Shown here: one piece after another, positions 1 to 11,382 of the stretch
Position numbering within the stretch: position 1 is the stretch's first letter
Layout: each line of letters starts with the position of its first letter
From: Phlegmacium glaucopus
Lineage: Eukaryota > Basidiomycota > Agaricomycetes > Agaricales > Cortinariaceae
NCBI GenBank assembly: GCA_015039465.1
Contig: MU130371.1
Coordinates: 1-64,000, forward strand
Reading direction: 5' to 3'
DNA length: 64,000 nt
The notes under the pieces: model-generated
Told to the model about the DNA's origin: nothing
Seen by the model: only the letters and a program-made list of their open reading frames with translations
Databases searched by the model: none
Made by a program: the position numbers and the translations under genes

Positions 1-727
1 TTCTAGTAGTGGGTCCGGCGCCACGTCTACATTAGCAACAAAGGCCATGGCAACTGGCAACGCATCGAGCAAGTCATCTGCCGAGTATGAGGAGTCCCTC
101 TGAATATGTGCTGCTCCTTACTTATTAAGCCAGGAGTTCAACCCCCAGTACTCCGACTACTGGCTCTTCATCGTGAGTCGTTAGTTCCGTCCTACAACGC
201 GATAATCATAAGACCTCTAATTTTTCAGTGTCGTTTTTCTTTCTCAAAGAACATCCGAGTCGAGAGTCCCAACTTCGTCGCCCTCATCCTCATCCTCTAC
301 ATCCACCTCCACAAATTCTTCTCCACTTGTTGTGGTAATCACGCTCCCCGGGGAAATTACTACCGTCACAACAGCATCCGCAAGAGGACAGACATCTGCT
401 ATTAGCTCGAGTAACACCGTAACAGCACTAGCGACATCTACCATTAGCTCGAGTCTGAGTAACCCAGGCCCTGCAAAAGGCTTTCTGGCCAATAGGGTTC
501 TGTCGGGTATTGTTTTTGGTTTAGTCGGTCTTGTGGGCCTCATATTTTTCATTGTTATTGCGAGTTGTGTCATCAAGCGAAGACGCAACAAGAAACTATT
601 AGAGGACGCCGTGCCAGTGTGGCTTGATCCTGTGATGGGAACTGATACAACGACTCGGAGGAAACAAAGACCCAGTAATTATGAAACGGATCCCCCCCCC
701 TATCATCTTGGCCCACCTTTCAATTGA
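1..727 (+). CDS. PPPY-tailed Ser/Thr-rich single-pass membrane protein, copy A (5' partial)
   Basis: The 3' part of the first of seven paralogues; the 5' exons lie outside the window. The visible exons are 1..84 and 250..727, joined across an intron that starts GTATGA and ends TCTCAAAG, in phase. The last exon encodes a Ser/Thr-rich, probably O-glycosylated stretch with Thr-Val and Ser-Ser-Asn-Thr repeats. A hydrophobic segment (VFGLVGLVGLIFFIVIASCV) follows, then the basic stop-transfer IKRRRNKK and a short tail ending ETDPPPYHLGPPFN. PPPY is a classical PY motif that binds WW domains of Nedd4/Rsp5-type ubiquitin ligases; that role is inferred. No frameshift or stop is seen. I recognise no named domain. 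A surface or sorting-adaptor protein is the best guess. Confidence 0.6.
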
Positions 728-1033
728 TCGGGTCCATCGAACTCCGGGGCTCGAGATCTCCATCATAATCAGTCACTTTCCAACAGGTTTCCCAATTGCT
801 TCCAGGGATGTCAACAGGTCGTTCACCCTCACTCCCACCCCCTTGTCCTCGCTTTTTGTTGCTTTTGTGATAAATCACAATGTTATTTGCACAACTAGTC
901 AAATATCAAATATATATACATTGCATGATGAACGCTTCCTTAAAGTCTTTGCTCATCATGTAGCATTAGAGGGACCCAAATATTGCCAAGATCATCTGAG
1001 TTTTTGTTTTGAGATACGTCTTTAATCACCAAG

Positions 1034-1543
1034 TTATCTCGAGAACGCCATTCCAGGCGTTCCAGATAATAGACCAACCGAGTTTATACCTAGCGTAGCT
1101 ACGCATATACATAGCATAGCAATCATGCCCTGCGGAACCCAGGGCGCATCAGTCGCCGGATAGAACACGATTGACCACCAAGCCATAGATGAAATTATTG
1201 CACATGCTATAATTAATCGTTTGTTTATTCTCTGCGTCATTGTAGATGTTTGAAAGATCATATTTCATAGAGGCAGAAACCACGAAACGTGGAAACTTGG
1301 AAACCTATGTCCGTGTTCGCGGAAACCTGCTGCAGGGTCAATTCAGGGATTACGAGAATCATAATAAAATCTTACGATATTTGTTCTAAACTGTCTTTTC
1401 AAGTTTCCGGAAGCCAAGACACCAGCAGAAACCGGTGTAAACTTGGAAACGATTTTGACATTTTGCTGATGCGCCCAACTTGCGAATAGATGCTATATAA
1501 ACTTACGCAAATGTACTTGCCTGTCCAGCATAAGAAGCACCGG
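1034..1543 (-). pseudogene. Relic of an MFS anion:cation symporter (allantoate permease type), copy A, C-terminal end
   Basis: The minus strand encodes a segment ending near the C-terminus of Dal5/Fen2-type fungal permeases. It contains AWWSIVFYPATDAPW, then a hydrophobic stretch (MIAMLCICVATLGI) and a Leu-Glu-Arg-like tail in a shifted frame. The preceding exon fragment, with its intron donor beginning GTAAGT, is at about 1500-1530. Upstream family blocks are absent: the copy ends abruptly at about 1543, where another duplicated segment starts. Frameshifts separate the blocks, so this is a decayed fragment. The family call is from motif recognition against fungal transporters of this class. 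Confidence 0.55.
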
Positions 1544-1760
1544 TATGTAATCTGTAGATTAATTAGTGGATTTGGAATGAGTGCGCTACGTGTATTAGTG
1601 GTGTGATGTGTGGATACTTTCGTCGCAACAGGTTTTCCTAGGTTTTCCTATCCCTTATGGACACCGGGATAATTTGCGAAGGTACATATGAAGCCACTTA
1701 GACCCTTCTCGCAGGTCTGGGCTCAGACAGGAGGGAAGCAATTGAGACTTGATGAATAGC
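1540..1760. repeat. Dispersed duplicated segment (partner at about 6170-6400)
   Basis: Both segments share the same run of sequence: a start like TGTAATCTGTAG, then TGAGTGCGCTACGTGTAT, then TCCCTATCCCTTATGGACACCG-like text split by small indels, then ATGAAGCCACTTAGA. This is an internal duplication between the first two units of the region. No gene is seen in it. Confidence 0.6.
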
Positions 1761-1813
1761 TAATCGAGGCTGCCATCACTTGGATGATAAAGATTTTACT
1801 CTAATTATATAAG

Positions 1814-3200
1814 CGAACAATAATAAGTGCGAAGATCCGCGATGTGGCGTCACTAATAAGACCATCTTCCCTTCTTCAGGGTCACAACCTCGCGTTTGGC
1901 CTGCTCCACATCAGAGCAGCTGTATTTTTATTTCCAGCCAGTCCCTTTTTCCAACACTCATCTCCAATCTAATAATTGTCTTTCTTGTTTTATCCACAAT
2001 TCTTTTCGTGACTCTCTCTACACTAGATCTGTCTCATTTTTCTTAGACCCCTGCTGCTATCCCGCCCTCACAGCTCATATTAGTTTGTCTTTTTGTGTTT
2101 TTTCCCAACCATAATGCTTCTACGGTTAATATACTTAATTGTTTAGTTGACAACCCTCGATCGATCTGATCAATTTCCTCAAAATAACATACCCTCCGAC
2201 GCTCTAACCCTAGTTAGCCTAGTGTCATACTTGGATACGTGATATTTTTATGAGTCATCGACGTTGGCATCAGCACAGGAACACACGATTCCATGTGTTA
2301 AAACTCGTATGTAACTCCTTTGAAGTTTGAACTGACCCGATTTTCCCTCTTGTTTCTTTTTTGGGTATGTCATGAGTGATCAGGCTCAGGGTTTGAAGTT
2401 ACTCCAGGAGAGACAATGGCGTGAGTTGGTGTTTTCCGCCACATTAATCTTACCAAAGCTCAACCAAAGCTATGTACTTTTAGATGGCGGTCATAGCCCG
2501 ATTTGGTATTTTTCTACTTATATGGCCCAGCCGTTCATTGATTGGACCTCTCGTTCTGGTAGGCGACCGACTACGTCAACAACAGAGGCCACATCAACTG
2601 GCAACTTGGACACATCGAGCACATCGAGTACGACATCTGCCGAATATCTTGCCCCACCTTTCAATTGATCTAGTCCATCGAACTCTGGGGCTCGAGGTTT
2701 CGATCATAATCAACATGTTGTTCTATACTCCCACCGTCACCCTCACTGCCTTGTCTTCGCTTTCATTGCTTTTTGAACCAGTCAAATATCAAATATATGT
2801 ACATTTTATGATGAACGCTTCCTTGAAGTCTTTTCTCATTACCTAGCATTAGAGGGACTCAAATTGCCAAGATGATCTGAGTTTTTGCTTTGAGATACGT
2901 CTTCAATCACGAAGTTGAAGTTATCTCGAGAGCGCTTTTAATTTCCGAGCGGCCTTCCAGATAATAGACCAAACAAGTTATACATAGCATAGAAGTCATC
3001 ATTGCGGAACCGGAGTGCATCGGTCTCTGGATAGAACACGATTGATCGCCGAGCCATTGATGCAAATGTTGCATGTGCTATAATTAATCGTTTGTTTATT
3101 CTCAGCGTCATTGTAGATAATTGAAAGATCATACAAGTTCATAGAGGCAAGCACGACCGCACGCCCGCACGTTCCTTATCATCGTTGGTGCATGTCTGGA
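1814..3200. repeat. Segmental duplication, partner at about 34,895-36,760
   Basis: The segment begins AATAAGTGCGAAGATCCGCG and continues with ACTAATAAGACCATCTTC. It runs collinearly through the non-coding leader, the first exon of the membrane-protein gene (copy B here, copy C there) and into the convergent transporter relic. The leader (about 1,900-2,370) is pyrimidine-rich and strongly conserved between the two copies. It holds no open frame that I can support as a gene. Confidence 0.7.
2372..2668 (+). pseudogene. PPPY-type membrane protein, copy B: internal deletion lacking membrane anchor and tail
   Basis: The start ATG and first exon (MSDQAQGLKLLQERQW, then a GTGAGT donor) match copies C-F. 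The middle Ser/Thr exon is present (TSTTEATSTGNLDTSSTSST). The next exon is missing: the sequence jumps from the SAE codons at the usual donor straight to the last codons Ala-Pro-Pro-Phe-Asn-stop. The deletion therefore removed the intron, the mucin-like stretch, the membrane segment, the basic stop-transfer and the PPPY motif, but kept an open frame of 98 codons if left unspliced. It could encode a short soluble remnant; more likely it is a deletion derivative. Confidence 0.55.
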
Positions 3201-4700
3201 AAAAGTGGGGAGCAGCTACATACTATAAAGTTACGCAAATGTAGGTTGCCTGTCCAGTATAAGAAGCACCAGCCAATTCTGTTGAAAAGTCTTGAGTAAG
3301 TTGCAACTCCCAGGACATACGAACCCACATTATGCAAAGAATTTAAGCACTATGGGACTGCTCCATATGAGAAGACATGTTGAGGATAACTATTAAAGCT
3401 AGAGCCATGTAGACAAGGACAGGCCATCGCACGCGAGTGTGATCCGTCCAAACGGCAAATACATGTGTACACACAATTGCGAACGCCGCCGATTTGCTCC
3501 ACAGAATATCCGCCAATCACCTTCAACCATTGTCCCATGAGGGTCTTAGAACCGTCTTACCAGAGATCGCAAACCGAACATAAGAAAGAGGGATGAAGAG
3601 GGGGGTTATAAGTAAAGAACACATGGGCTACTTACAAGTGCACTACAAGCATACCACCTTCCATCTAGTCAAAACTCTGCGGGCGAGACGCCAAGACAAT
3701 ATGGAAGTGTCAGGTTGCTAAATGTGTAAAAGTGGGGTCATTGAGCCGTTCATACCCCAAGTCGCGTTCCTACCGATAAGATCAGATATATAAGGATCCC
3801 TGATTTGACAGATAGAATACCATTGTTGTCCGAGGAAGGTCTAGGAGGGCAAGAAAGTCATACAGCCCTGAATGGGATTGGGAGGGTGGTTACACCATCG
3901 ATGATGAACCTTGTTATTCGGAACATCAACTCAGAGTAACTTTGAAGAACATCTGTTACATACAACCATCGCCAATCGCTTCTGCCCAGATGTCCGTTCA
4001 AATTCCTAGAAGACAAGACTTTTTCAAATACAAGATGATAAGTCACCTTTGCAAAGGTATGAGTGGAAAGATTCCACATACCTATAGACGGCACCCTGCA
4101 GAATTCCAGAGAATCTATAACTGTCTCAGTATTTCTATATATATAGGTTGTGAAGAATGCGTTTATTAACACTGGCAGAGTACCGATCAAACCTGAACTG
4201 GTGAAGATGCCCGACCGTATCCCCAGTTCTTTGGGGTATACCATTTTTTGAATCCGTGAGCAGGTAAATCAAGCGATGAAGATCATTGACAACATGAACG
4301 ATTTGAGGATATACTGTGTTCCAACAAAAGTCGAAGATTCTGCGATTTCTTGGAAGAAACGGATGGCATAAATCTGTAAAAATGGATTATCACTGATCAG
4401 GATAGGGATAAATCATATATAGTCAACCACCCTGTTCTACATTCCTGACGACACCGGTACTAAATGTAGATTGGTGTTTTCTGCCAATCAAACTGGAATT
4501 TAGGCAGTCGAGCATAGCGAGGAGCCTCCAACGCACACGACGCTGGGCGTCCAGGGGACTGAAGTACCAAGGAACGAGAAAAGGGTACATACATCCTCCG
4601 GTTACGGCCGAATTGCATCAAACATGGCTAGTGACTCGATATTTTGATTGATTTCATGGAGGTATGAGGGTTCCGAAGCTCCTGCAATATCCGCAACTCC
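2930..4700 (-). pseudogene. Relic of MFS anion:cation symporter, copy B (one of the two longest copies)
   Basis: Reading the minus strand, the family blocks occur in order but in different frames. An early block contains IYAIRFFQEIAESSTF (about 4,370-4,300). A block follows with KELGIRSGIFTSSGLIG (about 4,240-4,190) and LNGHLGRSDWRWLYV with the following IIDGVTTLPI (about 4,000-3,900). Then come the loop before the sixth helix (DGSHSRAMACPCL in one frame, DHTRVRWPVLVYMALALIV in another, about 3,440-3,400) and the C-terminal block FYPETDALRF (about 3,020). Frameshifts and lost splice sites separate them. The order and content match fungal allantoate/pantothenate-type permeases. It lies tail-to-tail with copy B of the membrane-protein gene. 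Confidence 0.6.
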
Positions 4701-5184
4701 AAAGACGGGTCGAAGAACACAACTCTAAAGTTTGACGTGCTCTTTGTCCTGCTTGACGTAATCAGAGAGATCTTGAGTGGGACTCGCGATTATGCCGAGG
4801 TGAACTGAGATTCCCAAATGAGGGAAATGAGCTCGCCTCGGAAGAGTTACTTTCCGTTCATACTCTCCCGGAAGGTGGCTTGTTGTGAAGAGCGTTCGGC
4901 TCCTCCTTGGCATGGAGGTGTGTCAACAAGGAGGCTGGTAGAGATACTGGGACGAGGGAAAGGAATTGTACGCTAGAATAGACATTAAATATCAAGGAAT
5001 CTTAGCTGTCGGCTTGTCGACGGTACCTTCCACCTTCCTTGTCGAAGAGATCACCGAGCTTTGTTCTTTTTAACGATTTGGACTTGAGGTCGTTGTGAAC
5101 CTCGTGAATAGCCTGTCGTAGAGGGGCCCTATGATTGCCTGCGATGAGAAAACTACCACATAAAGAGTGAAAAAAAAAACCATG

Positions 5185-5837
5185 TCAGTTCCTCTCCATA
5201 ACCTCTCCTAAGAGCCTGAATTGCTGAGGAGGCATCGCATACTGCCTGCAGGAGCAGGATGAGGGCGGAATAGAAGTTAGCTGGCAAAAAAGTTGGGGCG
5301 ATTCGAATTTCGCAGATATCTTCAAGTTCAAAGTCGTTGTTGTGCCAGGACCCATTTGGACAAAGATACCCAGGACCTTCATGTGAAGTGCCGGACCAAA
5401 ATGATCAGCAAGATCTGCTACCGCTTTCCTTTTTGCCTTCAAATCCGACTTGATAAGCCTTCGGCTCTTCTTAGACGAATCAGGACGATGTTAACGAGGC
5501 GTTTGATCCTTTCTTGAACAGTGTTAATGACGTGTTCACGAACAGCAGGAGGATTGTTGTTGAGAGGATTGCCGAATAATGGGGGATTGGCCTCGATACC
5601 TGCATGCCAATCCTGGAACCAACGGTAGAGATTGTTGACCAATGGACCCAGGCATGGATAGGTGGCCACTGCATAAAGCGAGCAAGAAACCCGGTTATCG
5701 TGGTAAGAACAACCATTCACAGCAAGTTGTGCGTATGTATTCATGTAATATTCGAGCAATTGATACGAAGATTTGACTCGGAGCACCAATAGGTTTGTAA
5801 GCTGAGTTCGGCTTCGTATCCTTGAAGGAGCGAGCAT
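5185..5837 (-). pseudogene. Degenerate hypothetical gene, unrecognised
   Basis: Two adjoining open frames on the minus strand (5,439-5,837 and 5,185-5,442) look like one coding unit broken by a one-base frameshift. The first frame ends RLRRAEGL, while the shifted frame continues KSRRLIKSDLKAKRKAVADL. The first part is rich in Asn/Pro/Trp (WFQDWHAGIEANPPLFGN); the second has HFGPALHMKVLGIFVQM. I do not recognise a family. A shorter relative with the middle deleted is at about 54,030-54,350, so it is part of the duplicated unit. Confidence 0.35.
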
Positions 5838-6169
5838 TTATTGCAGCATTTATGCTCTCTTCAATCCTGTTGGCGAGTGTTGAAGGGTAACTGAGAAAAA
5901 ATGGCTATCTCGTTGTCAGCAGAGGATCTCCAAAGATGAGGTGAATCACACTTTGTGTTGGTGCTCATTGTGCACTTAACAACGAACTCTGGGGAGAGGT
6001 ACTATGGGCAACGATAGATCCAGAGTCAATACTCAGCCAATCAGCCTCACCCGTAACAATGGCAGTATCCCCCGTTGGAATGACACGATCTCTCTACTCA
6101 GCCCGGAAATTTGTGACCAATTGGTGATTTCGGGGACAGGAAGGCATCTCTTTGTGCTACGTTCTAGAC

Positions 6170-6700
6170 CTATGTAATCTGTAGGTTAATCAATGGATTT
6201 AGAATGAGTGCGCTACGTGTATCAGCGGTGGTGTGATTGTGTGGGTAAAAGCTGGGGGGCTTTCGTCGAACAGCTGTTCCTATCCCTTATGGACACCGAG
6301 ATGATCTACAAGGGCGGGTGGGTATGAAGCCACTTAGAGCCTTCTTGCAGATCTGGCTTCGCCGCGCAGGATGGAGGCGACTGAGACTGTTGGTTGGTGA
6401 TTTTGTAGAGTTGACAGTGGGTGGGAAAGAGAACTTCGGACCAGTTTGCTGTGCAATTCAGGCGATTATTGATGGTTGCAGTAAGAAGAATGGTTCAGTC
6501 TGAATTCGAGACTAGTCTCAAGAGCTCATACTTCGAAATGTGATATTCGTCCGAATAATCGACGTTGGCATCGGCACAGAATCCCACGATTCCATGGGTT
6601 AAGACACGTATGTAACTCATTTGAATTGAACGCCCTCGTTTTCTGGACCTCGCTTTATCCCGTAAAAAAAATACAAGGCCCTTCAATACTTCCCACAAAG
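6170..6700. repeat. Fragment of the duplicated unit (leader sequence), no intact gene
   Basis: 6,170-6,400 is the partner of 1,540-1,760. 6,535-6,640 resembles the region upstream of membrane-protein copies B, C and F: ATCGACGTTGGCATC, then the CACGATTCCATG block and GTATGTAACTC. The coding exons that normally follow are missing, so this is the truncated left edge of another unit. Confidence 0.5.
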
Positions 6701-7079
6701 CAACGAGAAATGGCCACATTTGCTTTATCCGTCTCCACCATCCGGTGATTCCGCGGGGTGGACCAGACGTGTTAGTTACACTCAGTTCTACAGTTCGCAC
6801 TTCATTGAACAGGCCTTGTTGCTGTCGCTACTTTGTCGTACTTCACCAGGTCCGGCGAGCCACCTCTATCGTATGGGGAAATCTTTATAAGGATTCGGAG
6901 GGTTGGCCGAGGGCTCTACCTGAGATGTGGAAGTAGAAGGATAAACACGTGAACCATATTGAATCTCGGCTACACCCATCCTTCCCACCACATCATGCGT
7001 CTGTGCAGGTCCCCTCGAATAGCTTCCTCTTGCACGTTTTCGAGTTATAGACTTTGCAGGCAAAGGGATGGGAACTACT

Positions 7080-7899
7080 TCATTGTTCCAACCTCGTAGG
7101 CCAGAGTAGGCCAGTTGCTTCGAGACTCGCGGTCGTTACACGGAGAAAGATGCCGAAATCTTCCTCATACGGAAGCTGTTGGAAGAAACCCAACGTTGTA
7201 GTTTCATCTCCCTTTGCGGAACCAATACAATCAGTGTGGCGTCTAAACTCCTTGGAAGGCGGAGCAAGCAGGGTTCTACTTACCTTGCGAATTGGCCCCT
7301 GACCTGACACCTAGTCCACTAAATATACGATCCACTCTTCCTCTAGCCAGCAATTGTACAAGAACATTAAGAGAGATAGTCAGCAATATAGTTCCGATGA
7401 GAACAGTCGCAAAACATAGTTGAGTAAAGGGTAGGTGAACCTCGTATGGCGTAGATTTCAGCCTTGCTAGCGATATAGTGGGACCGGTGGGAGAGGCGGA
7501 CGATGAGCCGAATAAATGGTGATAGAGTGCACCGCGAAAATGTGCGAGCGAGAGGAAAGAAATGAGTGCTGTTGGGATTAAACGGTGTCTAGAGCGGTGG
7601 GCGGAGAGAGAAAGGATATGAAAAACTGTCAGCTAAGATAGAAGTATCGTAGTTACTTAATGATATCTCATGATAAGAGTAATAGACACACCTGAAAAAG
7701 AGGAATTGCGATGGTAATGATCGCGTCCTTGTCAGGGCCTAAAGGACTATCATCAGTCGATTGTGGGGATGTGTGATGGGGAAGGAATAAGCATGTAACA
7801 AGAAGGCATATCCAACCTGCCATTATGACAGATGTTAGTAACACAGTCAGCATATGATGGGATAAGACATACCAGATTGAACGGCGATGTATTGCTAGT
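7080..7899 (-). CDS. Multi-pass membrane protein, basidiomycete-type, unknown function (5' end unresolved)
   Basis: Spliced exons on the minus strand: part of 7,873..7,899, then 7,692..7,816, 7,284..7,632 and 7,080..7,207. All introns are GT-AG (56, 59 and 76 nt) and all phases agree. The product has about four hydrophobic segments: YIAVQSGWICLLVTCLF, AIITIAIPLFQ running into LTVFHILSLSA, ALISFLSLAHFRGALYHHLF, and LCFATVLIGTILLTISLNVL. It ends EEDFGIFLRVTTASLEATGL and a short tail. Upstream of about 7,900 the same frame has two TAG codons before more plausible coding sequence (to about 8,047). Either another intron ends at the TAG near 7,899 or the gene is damaged there. I know similar proteins from mushrooms only as hypothetical. 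Confidence 0.5.
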
Positions 7900-8567
7900 G
7901 ACGGCAAAGCGCTTCCAATCCCATCTAATCCTTCACGATCCCCTCAACGGCACAAACAGTGCAAAAAGTCGCCCAGCAGATATCCACCATTTCCTTCTGG
8001 CTGCTCCAAACACCCAACCTCTCGACATAGCCAGGATACAACAATGAGCACTTTTCTGGTCTTCACTGCATGAGGGTATTATCAGGATCATCATTTCGAG
8101 CAGCATTGATCCAATGGCCGAGCCGGTTAGTATATTTGATGGTTTTTGTCAGGAAGCAGCGCTTTGAAAGGTCAACCCCGCGGCGGGATGATACATTCGA
8201 GACAGAGGCTTGTGCGTGTTGGGCAGATTAACCAGTGATGGAACTGATGGGAAAGGAAGTTTGATCGAGATGCGGCTGGGACGTGTTAGCAGTGACCATT
8301 CTGACAGCTGGTAAACTTGATGATACCGTCAAACTTGTGAATCAATACAATTTCTTTTTAGAGCTATTACACAAAATAAATATTGCCTGTGAATATCCCG
8401 CACCAGTGTTCAAATGTATCCCTGCTAAAAAAACGGAACACTCGTATCGTTGAATAACTTTAGGAACGTGATCAGATTCACAGGAGTGCAGTGTATGTAC
8501 AGATATGTCCGTATCGCGTGATATCAAACTTCCTTCGGGGCCCGTGGAGAATCTCTAAGCTCTGTAC

Positions 8568-10310
8568 TCAGTCAGCAGTGTACAAAGGTGGAACATCTAT
8601 CAATACACCCGTCGTTGGAGTACTTGGGGGCATCCGAATGCCACTGTCTTCATGTAATCGGACGTTTGGAGGGGACCTGGTGCCATTATTCTGCATGGAA
8701 ACCATATCCGGAGGTCCATCGCACTGTGGTTGAGGTCCGAGCCCGGCCGGCCCCTCCGCCTCTCTGTTTGTTTCACTGCCAGTGGGTAAAGATAATGGTG
8801 AAGGACGTGACGCTACGAGTGGCAGAGTAGATAACAAGGGGTTGATTGTAGCCAAAGAAGATTGCTGAAGGGGGGGAACAGGACGTAGATTTGTCGAATG
8901 TGCAATAGCATCAGGCGAAGCATTGAGGCTAGGGATTGATCCATATATGTGCCGTTTGGTTCCATACGTCACAGCATTTCCCATGTGCGTGATCTGCGGG
9001 GATTGAGAATGGGAAATACCACCCGAAAATGAGGGATTCAGCGTGGTGTTTGATGGGTGTAGAGGAGTATGATTAAAGGGATGAGGCGTAGAGCTAATAA
9101 CAATTGCCTCTGTGGCGCGTTTCCGGCGGCGTAGGAGAAGAAACCCAAAGACAATAAAGACGGTGAGAGCAAGACCACCAACCACACCTCCAACGATAGC
9201 GCCGACTGGAGTAGAGCTCTTCCTTTGGTTTGATGTTCCGGAAACACTACTACCAGTAATGGAAGGGGTCGCATGTGGAAATACAGATGTTGTGGACGGT
9301 AATGTTAATGTGGACGGTAATGTTGTTGTGGATGGTAATGTCCCATTTTGGATTATGAGGTACTGTATACTAAGAGGTGATGAATTGTTGCTGCCGTGAT
9401 ACACCAAATTCAATGTGTGAGGTCCTGCGGGAAGTTGTGCGGTTTCAAACAATTTTTGTAGGTATAGAGTGTCTGTATTGGGGTTGGTAGATGGCGTCTG
9501 GAAGTTGATCGGTGTTTGCCCGTCAATGGAATATGTTACTCGCGATGCTGGGAGGGTAATATTATAGTCTCCATTGGGTATTAATCCATACCAGCCTAGG
9601 GAAACACCTGACATCACAACAGAGTCAGCAAGTCAGCCGATAATCATGTGCTGCGGTGGAGGTGTGATTTGCATACCAATGAAACTGAAATTCAATGTTG
9701 CTCCAGTAACCGACGTCGAATCCGGAATCTGTCCAAATAAATAATCCCACTGCCCCCGCCCATACTGTAACTGGGGGTCTAGACTATTAACATAAATGGC
9801 TTCCTGATCCAGTGGTACGCTAGCGGATGGAACGTAGTGAATACTATCAAACCAAAATGTTCGGTTTTGTACTGTAGCATTGACAGTTATGATATGTGGG
9901 CCATCCAAAAGCAAGTTGTCGCTGCAAAAAACTTGCTGATTATCTGGATCTTCAGAAGTATTTGCTACAAGGGCTGACATATCCACATCGATCCTGACAT
10001 TGTCGATAAAGCACTGCCATGTTGGATCTAATACCCCGGAATTGTTGCGAATATCAAGGGTGTCAAGTACTCTGACCTGGGTTCCTGGACAATTGATTAA
10101 CAACCTGATGTACTTCGAAAAATAGTGCTCACCATGAAATGTCAATGAAAGGCTTGCATTCGCTTGGGTACCGTGGAGTGTACTTCGAAAAGGAGGACCA
10201 TAATGTCCATGAGAATCCTGATTGCCTTTGTCTGGAAACCATGATAGTCCGTTATACTGAATTCTTGAGTCAGCGTCATCAACTATTATCCATCGAGGAG
10301 CGGCCGTCAT
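8568..10310 (-). CDS. Type I-like Ser/Thr-rich single-pass membrane protein, unknown function
   Basis: Exons on the minus strand: 10,133..10,310, 10,085 intron edge to 9,677, and 8,568..9,607. The introns are 10,085..10,132 (48 nt, a multiple of three, so unspliced RNA stays open) and 9,608..9,676. The result is about 541 residues. The N-terminal half is the beta-rich ectodomain common in mushroom proteins of this kind (VDDADSRIQYNG, then Asn-rich NASLSLTF, TLDIRNNSG, later FWFDSIHYVPSASVPLD and VSLGWYGLIPNG). A Thr/Ser linker, a helix (GAIVGGVVGGLALTVFIVFG), the stop-transfer RRRKR and a Ser/Pro-rich cytosolic tail follow. An in-frame stop lies just upstream of the chosen ATG. No signal peptide is visible, so a further 5' exon is possible. 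No function can be assigned. Confidence 0.7.
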
Positions 10311-10551
10311 TAGTAGGGGTCAAAGTAGGGCAATTATAAGTCGCCAACGATTGGATGTTGGCCCAAGAACGAGCGAAGGGATAGGGTGTAGTCTTTGTAT
10401 AAAGAAGGGCAGTCGGAGATTTCTTATGCTTCCATTTTTTTCTTCTCTCGACTGTCATCGTTTCAAGAGCGGGGACGCTCAAAGTTGAAAATTGTATATT
10501 AATTACATACCTTAACCTTTTGGATCCAAAAATTTCCCGGCGAGCTTTTGA
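10311..10551. other. Upstream region of the membrane-protein gene; insertion point of the 24-kb element
   Basis: Short non-coding stretch between the start codon at 10,310 and the target duplication TGTGAT at 10,552-10,557. Any promoter of the gene would have been separated from its more distal upstream sequence by the transposon. No other feature is seen. Confidence 0.45.
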
Positions 10552-10557
10552 TGTGAT

Positions 10558-10599
10558 TACCGTTGGCGGCTGGGCTCAGGTCTATGTTTAGTAAGAGAA
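10558..10599 (+). repeat. Left terminal inverted repeat of the integrase/alpha-kinase element
   Basis: 42 bp starting TACCGTTGG and ending GTAAGAGAA. It matches the complement of 34,596-34,637 except for two A/G differences. The 6 bp before it (TGTGAT) recur immediately after the right repeat. Confidence 0.85.
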
Positions 10600-10808
10600 T
10601 GATGGTTCCAGGAACGTTCTCAACATGATGGGGTCCTTGTTGTATTACCATCTGTGACCTTGAAGTGTGACCTCATTTATATTATTATTAGTACAGTCTC
10701 CGAAACTTGTCCGAAACATAACAATTTAATATTTAACATTTATCTTATTCTGATCTCACCTTCAAGCTTCAAGCTCCATCGCATCGGGTCTTGACTCTTC
10801 AGACTGTG

Positions 10809-11032
10809 GTAAGTTGAATCCTATCAATCGCAACTCATATTTTTCTTAGATTTAGTTATGTTGCCATTCACTCCGGTACCAAACCCTGTCATCTAGGGCA
10901 TTCAGAGTCGACTGCGACTGGTAAGTTAAATCCTATCAATCGCAACTCATATTTTTCTTAGATCTAGTTATGTTGCCATTCACTCCGGTACCAAACCCTG
11001 TCGTCTAGGGCATTCAGAGTCGACTGTGACAG
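10809..11032 (+). repeat. 112-bp tandem duplication in the left subterminal region
   Basis: Two head-to-tail copies (about 10,809-10,920 and 10,921-11,032) differ at only a few positions. Each opens GTAAGTTGAATCC or GTAAGTTAAATCC, continues to CATATTTTTCTTAG and then has TGTTGCCATTCACTCCGG. The first part of each copy looks like a 43-nt intron (GTAAGT to TTCTTAG), but no frame is maintained around it. Subterminal repeats are common in DNA transposons and may bind the transposase. Confidence 0.7.
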
Positions 11033-11382
11033 AGGACAACATTACCTACAAACGGGGCTGCATCAATCCCATTATTGGTCCGATGTAATAGTTTCATTCC
11101 TTAATTATTATTTCCATGTCTCAAAACCTTTACTTTGTCTAGCTTGTCTGGTAAAATTTTGATTCTCATGGCACTGCTTGGTATGTACGGCACACGACAC
11201 AATTAGAGAAAGCAGCATTATCAGAAAGGGATGAAACTTTTTTATTTCTTGGTATCTGATTTGATGATAGTTGTCATCCTCCAGTTATTAACCAGCGTGT
11301 TTTAAAATATGGATCCAGAACTATTTGGAGACAGCATAACATATTTCATACTCACGTTTCTTACATCAGGAAAACTACATAT

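Noticed and set aside
1896..2114. 72-codon frame in the leader, also present at about 34,929
   Set aside because: The copy at 34,929 has a different frame and end, and the sequence is low-complexity pyrimidine-rich; conserved as leader DNA, not as protein.
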